DNA from: Fundidesulfovibrio soli
GTDB taxonomy: Bacteria; Desulfobacterota; Desulfovibrionia; Desulfovibrionales; Desulfovibrionaceae
Direction of reading: 5' to 3'
Length of the DNA stretch: 64,000 nucleotides
Assembly: GCF_022808695.1 (NCBI RefSeq)
Contig: NZ_JAKZKW010000002.1
Location: 62,001-126,000 of the forward strand
Below the pieces are notes generated by a model. The model saw only the letters and a list, made by a program, of their open reading frames with translations, ran no database searches and was not told where the DNA came from. Positions 16,120 through 24,397 of the stretch are shown here, piece by piece (position 1 is the first letter of the stretch; every line of letters begins with the position of its first letter). Both the position numbers and the translations under genes were made by a program.

Positions 16120-17311
16120 GCGTGTAGAACTGCCTGGCGTTGCGGGCCGTGTCGTAGAACTCCGCCACGCGCTGTTTGCCTCGCTCGGCCATCTCCAGAG
16201 CCTTCTCCCTGTCGGAGGCCAGCGCCATGATGGCGTCGGCCAGGGCGGCGGGGTTGCGCTGCTGCACGAGCATTCCGGTGACGCCGGTCTCCACCACTTC
16301 CCTGATGCCGCCCACGTCCGTGGCCACCACGGGCACGCGGCTGATGAGCGCCTCCATGATGACGGTGGGCAGCCCGTCGCGGTCCCCGTTGGGGCTCACC
16401 TTGCTGGGCATCACGAAGATGTCGTGCGCGGCAATGAGTTCGGGAACTTTGGAGTGCAGCACGAAGCCGGGGAAGTCCACCCTGTCCGCCAGGCCGAGCT
16501 TTTCTGCCTGCTTGCGCAGCGCGCCTTCGATCCTGCCGGAGCCGGCCAGGGTCAGGCGGAAATCCGCGCCCATTTCACGCAGGATGGCGCAGGCGTCCAG
16601 GAGCACGTCCAGCCCCTTGGTCTTCACGAAGCGGCCGATGGCCAGCAGGCGGTAGGGCTCGCGCATGGGCACCTCCCCGGGGGCGGGGATGTCCCAGGAG
16701 AGCATGTTGCGCACCAGGTGGATGCGGTCCTTGCGGTCCTTGGTGAACTGGCGCAGGTACTCCACGTTGAAGCCCGCGTCGGTGCGCACGAAATCGGCGG
16801 CGGCGATCTTTTCCTCCAGGGCGCCGTCGGGCGGGTAGATGTCGCCCGCGCGGCCGGTGAAGCTGAAGGGGATGCCCGTGAGCATGGAGGCGGTCCAGGC
16901 GGCGGTGGCCGGGCCGTTGGCCCATCCGGCGTGGATGTGGTTCACGCCGTCCTTCTGGAACATCCTCGCCAGCAGGCACCCGGTCAGGAAGGCCCAGGAG
17001 TTCTCGCCTGTCTGCTCCAGGTCGCGCCAGAAGCGGCCGAGCACCATCTTGGCAGTGCTCCTGAAAAGTTCCTTGTGATTGGAGCGCCACCAGGCCATGG
17101 CCGCCAGGCCCCGGCCGGTGCTGCGCGAGCCAAGCCGGACCACCGGGGCGCATCGGGCTTCCATATCCGCGCCGATGTGCTTGGACAGGCGTCCGTAGAG
17201 CGTATAGACCGTCACGGGCATTCCGAGGTTGCGTAATGCCGCAACCTCCCCGACGACGAATGTTTCAGAGGGTTTGGGATACCAAAGCGTAACGTATGCT
17301 GTGCGTGTCAT
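16088..17311 (-). CDS. Family 4 glycosyltransferase (colanic-acid type)
   Basis: A 407-residue GT-B glycosyltransferase. N-terminal WYPKPSETFVVGEVAAL is typical of the colanic acid WcaL-like GT4 group. Later motifs include HIHAGWANGPATAAW, FTGRAGDIY, AIGRFVKTKGLDVLLDA, LAGSGRIEGALR and the donor-site motif DGLPTVIMEALISRVPVVAT. ATG 17311 was chosen over 17365 because MTRTAYVTLW begins the fold. Its end overlaps the oppositely oriented glycosyltransferase by 32 bp, coding on both strands. It probably adds a sugar to the same surface polysaccharide. Confidence 0.88.
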   Translation of the reverse strand: MTRTAYVTLWYPKPSETFVVGEVAALRNLGMPVTVYTLYGRLSKHIGADMEARCAPVVRLGSRSTGRGLAAMAWWRSNHKELFRSTAKMVLGRFWRDLEQTGENSWAFLTGCLLARMFQKDGVNHIHAGWANGPATAAWTASMLTGIPFSFTGRAGDIYPPDGALEEKIAAADFVRTDAGFNVEYLRQFTKDRKDRIHLVRNMLSWDIPAPGEVPMREPYRLLAIGRFVKTKGLDVLLDACAILREMGADFRLTLAGSGRIEGALRKQAEKLGLADRVDFPGFVLHSKVPELIAAHDIFVMPSKVSPNGDRDGLPTVIMEALISRVPVVATDVGGIREVVETGVTGMLVQQRNPAALADAIMALASDREKALEMAERGKQRVAEFYDTARNARQFYTLIAGREPDPR

Positions 17312-17407
17312 GGGTGCTGCTTGAACCGGGGCGGGTTGTTCAACCCCGGAGAAAATTAATAGCATTCCTAGGCGATCGACTCAATAGACAACTTCCAGGA
17401 TCAAAAA

Positions 17408-18280
17408 ATGAGTGCAAAAGGGCTCGTCAGGCGCATCGGGGCGCATGAATCGGTCGCCGGAGGGCTGCATACGGCCTTCGAGCGCATCGCCAGCGTGGGG
17501 GGCACCGCCCTGCAGATTTTCACCCGCAACCAACGCCAGTGGGACGCGGCCCCCGTCACGGACGAGGAGGCGGCCCTGTTCGTTGCGGCCTGGGAGCGCT
17601 GGGGGAGCTACCCCGTGGCCAGCCATGCCTCCTACCTGATCAACGTGGCCTCGGCGGACGATGCGTTGCGCGGGCGCTCCGTGGCGGCCCTGGCCGCCGA
17701 GTTGGAGCGCTGCCGCAGGCTCGGCGTGCCCTGGGTGGTGCTGCACCCCGGAGCGCGCGGGAGCGCAGGGCTGGAGGAGGCTCTGGCCCGAGCGGCCGCC
17801 TCACTGGACCAAGCCTTCGAGAGCGGCGCGGAGGGCGGCCCCCTGATCCTGCTGGAGAACACCGCCGGGCAGGGCAGCGCCCTGGGCGGCGACCTCGCGG
17901 AGCTGGCGGCCATCGCCGGACTCACCCGCCATCAAGGCCGCATCGGGTTCTGTTTCGATACCTGTCACGGCTTCGCCGCCGGCTACGACGTACGCACCTC
18001 CAAGGGGCTGGACGCCGCCCTGTCGCACCTGGACCCCTCGCGCCTGCTCCTGCTTCATGCGAACGACTCCAAGGGCGGTCTTGGCTCGCACCTGGACAGG
18101 CACGAGCACATAGGCCAGGGGGCCATAGGGCTGGAGGGTTTCTCATCCATCGTCAACCATCCGCAATTGGCCTGGCTGCCCATGATCCTGGAGACGCACA
18201 AGGAGAAAGACCTGGCCGAGGACGTGCGCAACCTTGCCGCCCTGCGCGGCCTCATGTCCGAGAACAGGTCCTCGGGGTGA
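17408..18280 (+). CDS. nfo: Endonuclease IV (AP endonuclease)
   Basis: A 290-residue zinc-dependent AP endonuclease of the Nfo/EndoIV TIM-barrel family. It incises DNA 5' of abasic sites in base excision repair. Metal-site motifs are intact: IGAHESVAGG at the N-terminus, HPGARG, LENTAGQG, FDTCHGFAAGYD and HANDSKGGLGSHLDRHEHIGQG. Length is typical (about 280). It stands alone between the glycosyltransferases and an AMIN-domain gene; its substrate-repair partner MutM lies elsewhere in this window (about 53 kb). Confidence 0.96.
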   Translation: MSAKGLVRRIGAHESVAGGLHTAFERIASVGGTALQIFTRNQRQWDAAPVTDEEAALFVAAWERWGSYPVASHASYLINVASADDALRGRSVAALAAELERCRRLGVPWVVLHPGARGSAGLEEALARAAASLDQAFESGAEGGPLILLENTAGQGSALGGDLAELAAIAGLTRHQGRIGFCFDTCHGFAAGYDVRTSKGLDAALSHLDPSRLLLLHANDSKGGLGSHLDRHEHIGQGAIGLEGFSSIVNHPQLAWLPMILETHKEKDLAEDVRNLAALRGLMSENRSSG

Positions 18281-18394
18281 ACCGGCCGCGCCCTGCGCGG
18301 TTGCCTGGGCGGTGCGGAATCGTGTAGGGGGATATTCCTTCGCGGCTTCAAGCGGGAGCCGCGCGGATGAGTTAAGCAAAGGAGGCTTGCGGGA

Positions 18395-19411
18395 ATGGCC
18401 GTGAACAACGCAGCGAAAGTGGTCGTCGCCATCGTCATCGGGGTCGCGGTGGCATTGGGTGCGGGCATCGCCTACATGAACAGGCAGGAGGCCCCTGAAC
18501 CCAAACCGGCTCAACAGGCCAAGGCCCCCGAGACGCCGCCACCCTCACCCGCGCAGCCGCAGCCCGAGCCCGCCAAGCAGGCCCCCAAGGCCGAGAACGT
18601 GCCCGACCCCTATGCCGCGTCCGGGGACCCGCACAAGGTCACCACCGATTCAGAGGCGGCGCGCGTGGCCAAGTTGGGCCGCTCAGTGCCCATGGAAGCC
18701 CAGCAGGGCGAACCCGCCCAGGCCGCGCCGGAATCCTCCCAGGCCGAGGACCTGCCCGGGCTCCCGGCGGGGTTGTGGACCGTGCGGCAGGCCGGCGGCG
18801 TCAACCCCGCCCCGGCCCCCGCTCCAGCCCCGGTCCCCGCACCCGAAGCCGCAACGTCCGCTCCGGCTCCGGCCGTGCAGCCCGCCGCAGCGCCTGAACC
18901 CGCCAAGCCCGCGAAGGCCCAGAAGCCCGAGAAGCCAGCCATGCCCGAGAAGGCTCAGAAGCCCGAGAAAGCGGCAGCGGCCGAAAAGAAGGATGCCCCC
19001 GCCAAGGCGTCCGCCGAATCCAAGCAGGCCTCAGCTCCGGCTCCGGCCAAGGGCGAGGCGGGGGACGCCGGGGCGCAGGCCACGGGCAAGGTGCTGGAGG
19101 TCACGGCCAAGGCCGTATCGGGCGCCCTGGTGCTCACGGTGGTCACGGACGCGCCTGTGGAGAAGGTTCTCACCGCGCGCTACAACAGCCCCACCCGCGT
19201 GGTGGTGGACGTGGTGGGCCACTGGCAGGGCGGAGTGAAGCCCTCATTGGCTTCGGAGGCTGATTTCGTGGAGAAGGTGCGCCTGGGCATGCACCCGGAC
19301 AGGCTGCGTATCGTGTTCGATTACCGCGACAAGCAGGCGGCAGGGGGCGCGGAGCCCAAGATCGAGAAGCAGGCCAAGGGAGTGGTCATCACGCTGCCTC
19401 CCTCCAAGTAA
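18395..19411 (+). CDS. Membrane-anchored AMIN-domain protein with Ala/Pro/Lys linker
   Basis: A 338-residue envelope protein. It has a single N-terminal membrane anchor (VVVAIVIGVAVALGAGIAYM, about residues 9-28), then about 200 residues of low-complexity Pro/Ala/Lys/Glu sequence with PEKA-type repeats, and a C-terminal AMIN domain (about 230-335: LEVTAKAVSGALVLTVVTD, RVVVDVVGHW, VRLGMHPDRLRIVFDY). AMIN domains localise periplasmic proteins, often to peptidoglycan or secretin complexes. The long linker could span the periplasm. AAAGGAGG upstream of ATG sets the start. The partner is unknown. Confidence 0.85.
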   Translation: MAVNNAAKVVVAIVIGVAVALGAGIAYMNRQEAPEPKPAQQAKAPETPPPSPAQPQPEPAKQAPKAENVPDPYAASGDPHKVTTDSEAARVAKLGRSVPMEAQQGEPAQAAPESSQAEDLPGLPAGLWTVRQAGGVNPAPAPAPAPVPAPEAATSAPAPAVQPAAAPEPAKPAKAQKPEKPAMPEKAQKPEKAAAAEKKDAPAKASAESKQASAPAPAKGEAGDAGAQATGKVLEVTAKAVSGALVLTVVTDAPVEKVLTARYNSPTRVVVDVVGHWQGGVKPSLASEADFVEKVRLGMHPDRLRIVFDYRDKQAAGGAEPKIEKQAKGVVITLPPSK

Positions 19412-19450
19412 GGGGGGCTCCCGGCACAACATCCCGATGTGAGAACACTC

Positions 19451-19488
19451 AAAAGGGATCCCAGGGCGACCGCCCTGGGATCCCTTTT
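19451..19488. terminator. Strong hairpin terminator, probably bidirectional
   Basis: A perfect 18 bp inverted repeat with a two-base centre: AAAAGGGATCCCAGGGCG on the left and its complement on the right. The right arm ends in TTTT, followed by CGATTTT; the left arm supplies a T tract on the minus strand. It ends the AMIN-domain transcript. Confidence 0.88.
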
Positions 19489-19517
19489 CGATTTTCGGGA
19501 GGTTCCCCGCTCAGGGA

Positions 19518-19603
19518 GCGAAGCGGGAAAGGATTCCAAAGGAACGAAGTTCCTTTGGCGGGAGAGTGCAGAGAGGGCAGCGCCCTCTTTGCCCGCCGGA
19601 GGC
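19518..19603 (+). repeat. Intergenic hairpin repeat, copy c (two hairpins)
   Basis: It starts at GCGAAGC and has a first hairpin (CCAAAGGAAC / GTTCCTTTGG). A second hairpin follows (GCAGAGAGGGC / GCCCTCTTTGC), and the copy ends CCGCCGGAGGC. It is nearly identical to copy g at 61 kb, with paired base changes in the second stem. Confidence 0.85.
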
Positions 19604-19640
19604 ATCATTTTCCCACGGCGGGGCCGGTTGACCCAAGAAA

Positions 19641-19692
19641 GCCTCCGGCGGCCAAAGGGGGTTCCTCCCTTTGGGATCCCTTTTGGCTTCGC
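19641..19692 (-). repeat. Intergenic hairpin repeat, copy d (one hairpin)
   Basis: It runs opposite to copy c, from GCCTCCGGCGG to GCTTCGC, with a single CCAAAGGG / CCCTTTGG hairpin. Copies c and d form an inverted pair 37 bp apart. Together with the terminator they fill the 297 bp between the AMIN-domain gene and the next gene. Confidence 0.82.
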
Positions 19693-19708
19693 GTCGATCT
19701 CAGTCCAT

Positions 19709-20122
19709 TCAGGCGCTCGCCTTCAGCCCGGTGGTGCCCGACGACCCGGCGGACATCTTGGAGAGCTGCTGCTGGAGCTGGGCCATCTGGGCCTGCAACC
19801 CCTCCACCACGGCCTGCTTGGCATCGTCCGGGATGGTGCTCTGCTCAACCTTTTCGATCTTCTTCTGGAGTTCCTCGATCTTCTTCTTGATGGCCTCGGC
19901 GCTGTCCCCGCCGGTGCCGGAGGAGGCGTCCGTGGCCTGGCCGTTCTGCTTGGCCAGGATGTCGGAGAGTTCCTTGGCCGCATCGGAGATGTCCACGGTG
20001 TCCGCGCCGCTTGCTCCGTTGGAGCTCTGGCTCCTGGCCGTGGACGCCGAACGCGAATTGGCCTGGATGGCGGCGTAGGGGTTGGTTGCAGTCGTGCCGG
20101 CGATCTGGTTGATGGCGGCCAT
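19709..20122 (-). CDS. FlxA/FlgM-like small coiled-coil protein
   Basis: A 137-residue protein with a Ser/Ala/Asn-rich N-terminus and a DTVDISDAAKELSDIL segment resembling the DxVxIS motif of FlgM and other flagella-related proteins. It ends in a Gln/Lys-rich coiled coil (about residues 75-122: IKKKIEELQKKIEKVEQ, AQMAQLQQQLSKM) similar to FlxA-like proteins. There is no signal peptide. GGGAGGAACCC before ATG gives a strong start. A flagellar link is inferred from motif resemblance only; it is not next to flagellar genes. Confidence 0.65.
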   Translation of the reverse strand: MAAINQIAGTTATNPYAAIQANSRSASTARSQSSNGASGADTVDISDAAKELSDILAKQNGQATDASSGTGGDSAEAIKKKIEELQKKIEKVEQSTIPDDAKQAVVEGLQAQMAQLQQQLSKMSAGSSGTTGLKASA

Positions 20123-20202
20123 GGGTTCCTCCCGGTGGCGTTCTGGGCGCGGCAGAATCTGCCGCCCCGCTCATGCCAGCAGGAACCGTTCCAGCCGCCG
20201 CG

Positions 20203-20523
20203 TCACTCCCCCGAGAACAGCCGCAGTCCCACGACCCCGGCGGCTATCATGGCCATGCAGGCGAGCCTTCCCGCGCTGGCGGATTCCCCGAAGAACAGGA
20301 TGCCCGCGAGGGCCACTCCCAACGCCCCGATGCCCGTCCACACGGCATAGGCCGTGCCGATGGGCAGCTGCCTGGTGGCCAGGCCCAGCAGCACGATGCT
20401 GGCCACCATGCTGACCGCGACAATCACGGTGGGCAGGGGCCTGCTGAAACCGTCCGTGGTCTTGAGCCCTGCGGCCCAGCCGATCTCGAACAGGGCGGCC
20501 AGGAAAAGGATTGCCCAGGCCAT
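20203..20523 (-). CDS. gdx: SMR-family guanidinium exporter (Gdx/SugE)
   Basis: A 106-residue four-helix small multidrug resistance protein. It has the Gdx/SugE signature rather than EmrE: the essential Glu13 in FEIGWAAGLK, W16, KTTDGFSRPLPTVI and IGTAYAVWTGIGALG. Gdx proteins export guanidinium with two protons per substrate, working as a dual-topology dimer. No guanidine riboswitch can be fitted upstream: the start codon lies only about 25 bp after the U tract of the jag terminator. Expression may depend on read-through from the jag operon. Confidence 0.93.
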   Translation of the reverse strand: MAWAILFLAALFEIGWAAGLKTTDGFSRPLPTVIVAVSMVASIVLLGLATRQLPIGTAYAVWTGIGALGVALAGILFFGESASAGRLACMAMIAAGVVGLRLFSGE

Positions 20524-20547
20524 AATCAGCGCCTCCTTGGTTTGGCG

Positions 20548-20582
20548 TGAAAAGAAAAGGCCGGAGGAGAACCCCCGGCCTT
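20548..20582 (-). terminator. Terminator after jag
   Basis: On the minus strand AAGGCCGG and its complement enclose a 10-base loop and are followed by CCTTTTCTTTTC. It separates jag from gdx. Confidence 0.82.
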
Positions 20583-20606
20583 GTCGAACTGTGCTTGCCG
20601 TCCGGT

Positions 20607-21752
20607 CTACTGCTGCGGCTGGCTCTCGGCCTTGGGGCGCCTGGGCACGATGATCACGCGCTTCATGGGCCCGTCGCCCTTGCTGCGCGTCTGGATGGTC
20701 TCGTCGGCCTGCAGGGTCAGATGCACCACGCGGCGGTGGTAGGAGCTCAGCGGCTTGGTGCTCTGCGGGCGGCCCAGGTTCTTGGCCTTGTCCGCCAGGT
20801 ACAGGGCCATCTTGCGCAGGTTGTCGTCCTGCTTCTCGCGGTACTCGCCGGTGTTGATCTGCACGCGCACCGGGGACTCCCAGCGGCGGGCCATGATGCG
20901 GTTGGCCAGGTACTGCAGGGCGGCAAGGGTCTGGCCCTCGCGACCGATGAGCAGGCCGGAGTGCTCTTCATCCTGGATGATGACGCTCAAGCGGCTGGCG
21001 GTGCCTTCGATCTCCAGGGCGGGCTCCTGCTCCAGGATGGGGGTCAGCAGGCGCAGCATGATCTCGGAGGCCAGGTCCTTGAGTTCCTGGGTGGCCGGGG
21101 TCTGGTCCACGCCTTCGGGCAGGTCGTCGTCCAGGGACGCGTCGGAGAGGTCGCGGCTGGAGGCCTCAAACCCTTCCGGGCGGGCCTCGTCGCGCTGGCG
21201 GGCGGTCTGCTCCCCGCGGGAGCGGTCGCGCCGGGGCCTGCGGGAGCGTGAACGGCGGCCATCTCCCCCTTCGCGGGGCTGGGCGGCGGCCTCATCTCCC
21301 GCGCCTTCCTCGCCGGATGCCTCCGTGGCCTGCCGGGCGGGCGCGGCCTCGCGGGGCTTGCGCTGCTGGCCACGGCCGCCTCGGCCCCTGGGCTCGCGGC
21401 CCTTCTGCGGGGCGGGCGCGGCTTCGGCGGCCTCTTCGCCGGATGCCTGGGCGGGGGCGGCGGCAGTTTCGGACGCAGGCGCGGCGGCGGGCGCCGGCTT
21501 GGGGGCCTCCGTGCGTGCCGGCTGTACTGCGGGGGCCTCCTCGCATTCGCACATGGCGGCCTTCAGGGCCGGGTCATGGCGGCGGCGGGCCTTGATCTGG
21601 GCCTTCTTCTTGCCCACCAGCCCGAAGATGCCGGTGGAGCCTCCGGTGATGATCTCAATCTCGAGCCTGTCGCGTTCCGTGGCGAAGAACCTGCACGCCT
21701 CGCTGATGGCGTCGTCCACGGTTTTGCCGGTGAACGTGTTGAAGTCGCTCAT
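20607..21752 (-). CDS. jag: Jag/KhpB-type RNA-binding protein (KH and R3H domains)
   Basis: A 381-residue protein of the Jag/SpoIIIJ-associated family. It has an N-terminal Jag-N domain (residues 1-55: FTGKTVDDAISEACRFF, GIFGLVGKKKAQI) and a long low-complexity Ala/Glu/Arg linker (about 65-225). A KH domain follows (about 235-310, with GREGQTLAALQYLAN), then an R3H domain (about 312-375; the R3H core is SSYHRRVVHLTL). It binds RNA and is encoded with yidC in most bacteria. It starts 9 bp after yidC. The linker is much longer than in Bacillus or Streptococcus Jag, as in other Desulfovibrio-type homologues. Confidence 0.93.
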   Translation of the reverse strand: MSDFNTFTGKTVDDAISEACRFFATERDRLEIEIITGGSTGIFGLVGKKKAQIKARRRHDPALKAAMCECEEAPAVQPARTEAPKPAPAAAPASETAAAPAQASGEEAAEAAPAPQKGREPRGRGGRGQQRKPREAAPARQATEASGEEGAGDEAAAQPREGGDGRRSRSRRPRRDRSRGEQTARQRDEARPEGFEASSRDLSDASLDDDLPEGVDQTPATQELKDLASEIMLRLLTPILEQEPALEIEGTASRLSVIIQDEEHSGLLIGREGQTLAALQYLANRIMARRWESPVRVQINTGEYREKQDDNLRKMALYLADKAKNLGRPQSTKPLSSYHRRVVHLTLQADETIQTRSKGDGPMKRVIIVPRRPKAESQPQQ

Positions 21753-21761
21753 GGAAGCTCC

Positions 21762-23372
21762 TTAAGCCTTCTTGGGAGCAGGCGCGGTGCTTCCCTTCAT
21801 GAGCAGCCACTGCTGGGTGATGGAGAGCACGTTGTTCACCAGCCAGTAGACCACCAGACCGGAGGGGAAGTTGAGGAACATGAACGTGAAGATCACGGGC
21901 ATGAACATCATCACCTTGGCCTGGGTGGGGTCGCCGGGAGGCGGCGACATCTTCTGCTGCAGGAACATGGTGGCGCCCATGATCAGCGGCGTGACGTAGA
22001 AGGGGTCCTTGGCGGAGAGGTCGGCCAGCCAAGTGATGTCCGTGAAGGGCACGTTGGCGATGAAGGGGGCGTGGCGCAGCTCGATGGAGTTGAGCAGCGC
22101 CTGGTACAGGCCGAAGAACACCGGGATCTGCACCACGATGGGCAGGCAGCCGCCCGCCGGGTTGACCTTGTAGGTCTTGTAGAGCTGCATCAGCTCTTCG
22201 TTCATCTTGTTGCGGTCGTCGGGGTACTTCTCGCGGATGGCGGCCATCATGGGCTGGAGTTTGCGCATCTTCTCCATGGACTGGTAGCTCTTCTGGGAGA
22301 GCGGCCAGAACAGCAGCTTGATGATGACCGTCAGCAGGATGATGGCCACGCCGTAGTTGCCCACGTAGTTGTGCAGCAGGTCCAGCAGCCAGAGGCAGGC
22401 CTCGGCCAGGATGTGGAACATGCCGTAGTCCAGGGCGATCTTCAGGTCGCCGGGGGCGGCCTCCAGGGTGGCGCGCTCCTTGGGGCCCAGGAAGTAGCTG
22501 TTGTCCACCTTGACGGGCTGGCCCGGGTTCAGGGCGATGTTGTCCTTCTCGGCGGCCAGGCGGGTGATGCCGTCAACGTACTGCAGCTTGAGCACGGCGG
22601 CGCCCTTGGGGATAACGGCGGAGATGAAATAGTTGCTCTCCACGGCGGCCCATTTGCCGCCGCTCTCGACCACCTTGCCGTCCTTGATCTTGTCCAGGCT
22701 GGTGATCTCTTCCAGGCTCTTGTCCAGGTAGGCGGCGCGGGTGGGGTTGTAGTTGGCTTCGCCGCCGGTGAGGCTGCCGCCGGCCAGGGTGAAGGTCAGC
22801 CTGGCGGTCTGGGCGTTCTGCGAGGTCAGGGTGACGGCCTCGTCGATGATGTAGGTGTCGGAGTGGAAGGTCAGTTCGCGCTTGATGGCCACGCCGTTCT
22901 GGGTGCCGGTGAACACCAGCGTGGCGGACTGTCCCTTGGCCAGGGCGGTGTCCTTGGCGTCGGTGGCCCAGGCAACGGTGCGCCAGGTGGCCTGGCCGTC
23001 CACGATGAGGCCCAGGGGGGCCTTGGCGGCGGCCTCCTCGGTGAGGTCCATGTTGGGGGAGTTCTTGGCCAGGGTCAGCTTGAAGTTGTTGAGCGTGAAG
23101 TGCTGGAGCACGCCGCCGGAGCTGAGCAGGGTGGCCTTGTACAGGGGGGTGCTGACCACGATGGGCGCGCCGGTCATGGGTTCGGCGGCGGCCAGGGTGG
23201 CGTCGGGCTTGCCGGCTGGCTTGCCCGCCGGGGCGGCGTCGGTCTTCTTCTGCGCGGCCTCCTGCTGGGGGGCCTTCTGGACCATGCTGTACTGCGGGAA
23301 GAAATACTGCCAGGCGATCAGGACGCCCAGGCACAGGACGATGGCGATCAGGACGCGCTTGTTGTTTTCCAT
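21762..23372 (-). CDS. yidC: Membrane protein insertase YidC
   Basis: A 536-residue YidC/Oxa1 insertase of the Gram-negative type. TM1 (about residues 6-26) precedes a large periplasmic beta-sandwich domain (about 60-330). The conserved five-helix core follows (from LLDLLHNYVGNYGVAIILLTVIIK, through the coiled cytoplasmic loop MEKMRKLQPMMAAIREKY, to NFPSGLVVYWLVNN). It inserts membrane proteins with or without SecYEG. It lies in the canonical rpmH-rnpA-yidD-yidC-jag order. Confidence 0.97.
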   Translation of the reverse strand: MENNKRVLIAIVLCLGVLIAWQYFFPQYSMVQKAPQQEAAQKKTDAAPAGKPAGKPDATLAAAEPMTGAPIVVSTPLYKATLLSSGGVLQHFTLNNFKLTLAKNSPNMDLTEEAAAKAPLGLIVDGQATWRTVAWATDAKDTALAKGQSATLVFTGTQNGVAIKRELTFHSDTYIIDEAVTLTSQNAQTARLTFTLAGGSLTGGEANYNPTRAAYLDKSLEEITSLDKIKDGKVVESGGKWAAVESNYFISAVIPKGAAVLKLQYVDGITRLAAEKDNIALNPGQPVKVDNSYFLGPKERATLEAAPGDLKIALDYGMFHILAEACLWLLDLLHNYVGNYGVAIILLTVIIKLLFWPLSQKSYQSMEKMRKLQPMMAAIREKYPDDRNKMNEELMQLYKTYKVNPAGGCLPIVVQIPVFFGLYQALLNSIELRHAPFIANVPFTDITWLADLSAKDPFYVTPLIMGATMFLQQKMSPPPGDPTQAKVMMFMPVIFTFMFLNFPSGLVVYWLVNNVLSITQQWLLMKGSTAPAPKKA

Positions 23373-23384
23373 GACGTGAACATC

Positions 23385-23651
23385 CTATTTCGCGGCAAGC
23401 CGCTCGCGGCGCCGCGCGGTGAACGCGTGCCAGCTCAGGTTGTGGGGGACGGGATCGTAGCCGGGGCTGCACAAAGGCTGACACCGCAGGAGCCGCCAGG
23501 CGGCCAGCAGGGAGCCGCGCAACGCGCCGTGCGTGACGACGGCTTCGCGCGCGTATTCGGAACAGGAGGGTGTGAACCGGCAATGCCCGGGAATCATGGG
23601 GGAAAGGCAATACCGGTACATGGCTATAAGAGCCAAAATAAGCCTTTGCAT
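23385..23651 (-). CDS. yidD: YidD membrane insertion efficiency factor
   Basis: An 88-residue member of the YidD family, which assists YidC-dependent insertion at the inner membrane. The signature CRFTPSCSEYAREAVVTHGALRGSLLAAWRLLRCQP... is complete: PGHCRFTPSCSEY, then RLLRCQPLCSPGYDPVP. The frame is open further upstream to 23807, but ATG 23651 matches the family's usual N-terminus (RLILALIAMYRYCLSP). It ends 12 bp before yidC. Confidence 0.94.
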   Translation of the reverse strand: MQRLILALIAMYRYCLSPMIPGHCRFTPSCSEYAREAVVTHGALRGSLLAAWRLLRCQPLCSPGYDPVPHNLSWHAFTARRRERLAAK

Positions 23652-23721
23652 AGTATCCCGAACCAGGCCTCGCAGCCTGGACAATAGAGCCCGAAGGCCC
23701 CTTGAGGCGGCCCCTGTGGCC

Positions 23722-24249
23722 TCAGGCCGGTCCCGGCCGTGGCTGGCGTTCCTGATTGGCCTGGATTTTGGCGATTGTCGGCATGAGGTCCCTGGTGAGG
23801 AGCTCAAGCGTCAGGCCGGATGCGTCCAGATGTTTTTTCGGAACAGCCACGATGTCGATTCCGTCCGGAATTTCAGGGCCGTGGAGTCGAAAGAATTCCC
23901 GCAGGAGCCTTTTCACCCGGTTCCGCAGCACCGCATGGCCGGTTTTCTTGCTCACGGCCAGCCCAAGCCGCCAATGGTCGGCGCGGGCTGGCCGTTCGAG
24001 CACGAAAAGGATGAAACCCTTGGTGTGGTAGCGTCGGCCTCGCTCGTAACAGTCCAGGAATTGCTGGCGCTTGACGAGGTGAAAGGCCTTCGGAAATTCT
24101 AGACGCCCAGGCGTTTGCGGCCCTTGGCCCTGCGGCGGCGGATGATGGCCTGCCCGTTCTTCGTGCGGGAGCGCACCAGGAAACCGTGGGTCCTCTTGCG
24201 CCGGGTGTTGGACGGCTGGTAGGTTCTCTTGCTCATGAGTCTTCTCCAT
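23722..24249 (-). CDS. rnpA: Ribonuclease P protein component, start apparently upstream of and enclosing rpmH
   Basis: The RnpA core begins with [20 protein letters not shown] and contains the RNR signature in [18 protein letters not shown]. It binds P RNA to mature tRNA 5' ends. The frame has no ATG, GTG or TTG between the core and ATG 24249. The first CTG lies inside the core, after the conserved FPKAF region. ATG 24249 is 13 bp upstream of the rpmH start, so rpmH would lie entirely within rnpA in another frame. That gives a 175-residue protein with a 49-residue His/Pro/Gln-rich N-terminal extension. The same nesting is known in Thermus. Two further upstream ATGs (24279, 24303) overlap the predicted promoter and are unlikely. 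Confidence 0.75.
   Translation of the reverse strand: MEKTHEQENLPAVQHPAQEDPRFPGALPHEERAGHHPPPQGQGPQTPGRLEFPKAFHLVKRQQFLDCYERGRRYHTKGFILFVLERPARADHWRLGLAVSKKTGHAVLRNRVKRLLREFFRLHGPEIPDGIDIVAVPKKHLDASGLTLELLTRDLMPTIAKIQANQERQPRPGPA
24099..24236 (-). CDS. rpmH: 50S ribosomal protein L34
   Basis: A 45-residue L34, too short for many gene finders: [20 protein letters not shown] at the start and [13 protein letters not shown] at the end match the family along the whole length. GGAG five to eight bases before ATG is its ribosome site. That GGAG lies inside the first two codons of the predicted longer rnpA frame. The stop codon TAG overlaps the rnpA core region. Confidence 0.97.
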   Translation of the reverse strand: MSKRTYQPSNTRRKRTHGFLVRSRTKNGQAIIRRRRAKGRKRLGV

Positions 24250-24274
24250 ATCGTATTGAAAAAAGGAACTTGGC

Positions 24275-24303
24275 TTCATAGCCGGAAAACGCGGCTTCGT
24301 CAA
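24275..24303 (-). promoter_or_regulatory. Sigma-70-type promoter for rpmH-rnpA
   Basis: On the minus strand TTGACG (24303-24298), a 17 bp spacer and TATGAA (24280-24275) place transcription start near 24268. That is about 19 bases before ATG 24249 and 32 before the rpmH start. Confidence 0.55.
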
Positions 24304-24397
24304 GCGGTCCGCGCCCGGGCTGGACTTCCTTCCCGCGCGGGGCTACAGGCCCTGGAGTGGTAAAACCCATAACATCTTCTGTCAACAAGGACTCACC

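Noticed and set aside
20524-20606. A guanidine riboswitch in front of gdx.
   Set aside because: The only structure is the jag terminator; the remaining leader is too short for any guanidine riboswitch class.
21576-23687. A 703-residue plus-strand frame opposite yidC and jag.
   Set aside because: It is the reverse shadow of two well-defined genes, with Gly/His/Val-rich low-complexity sequence.
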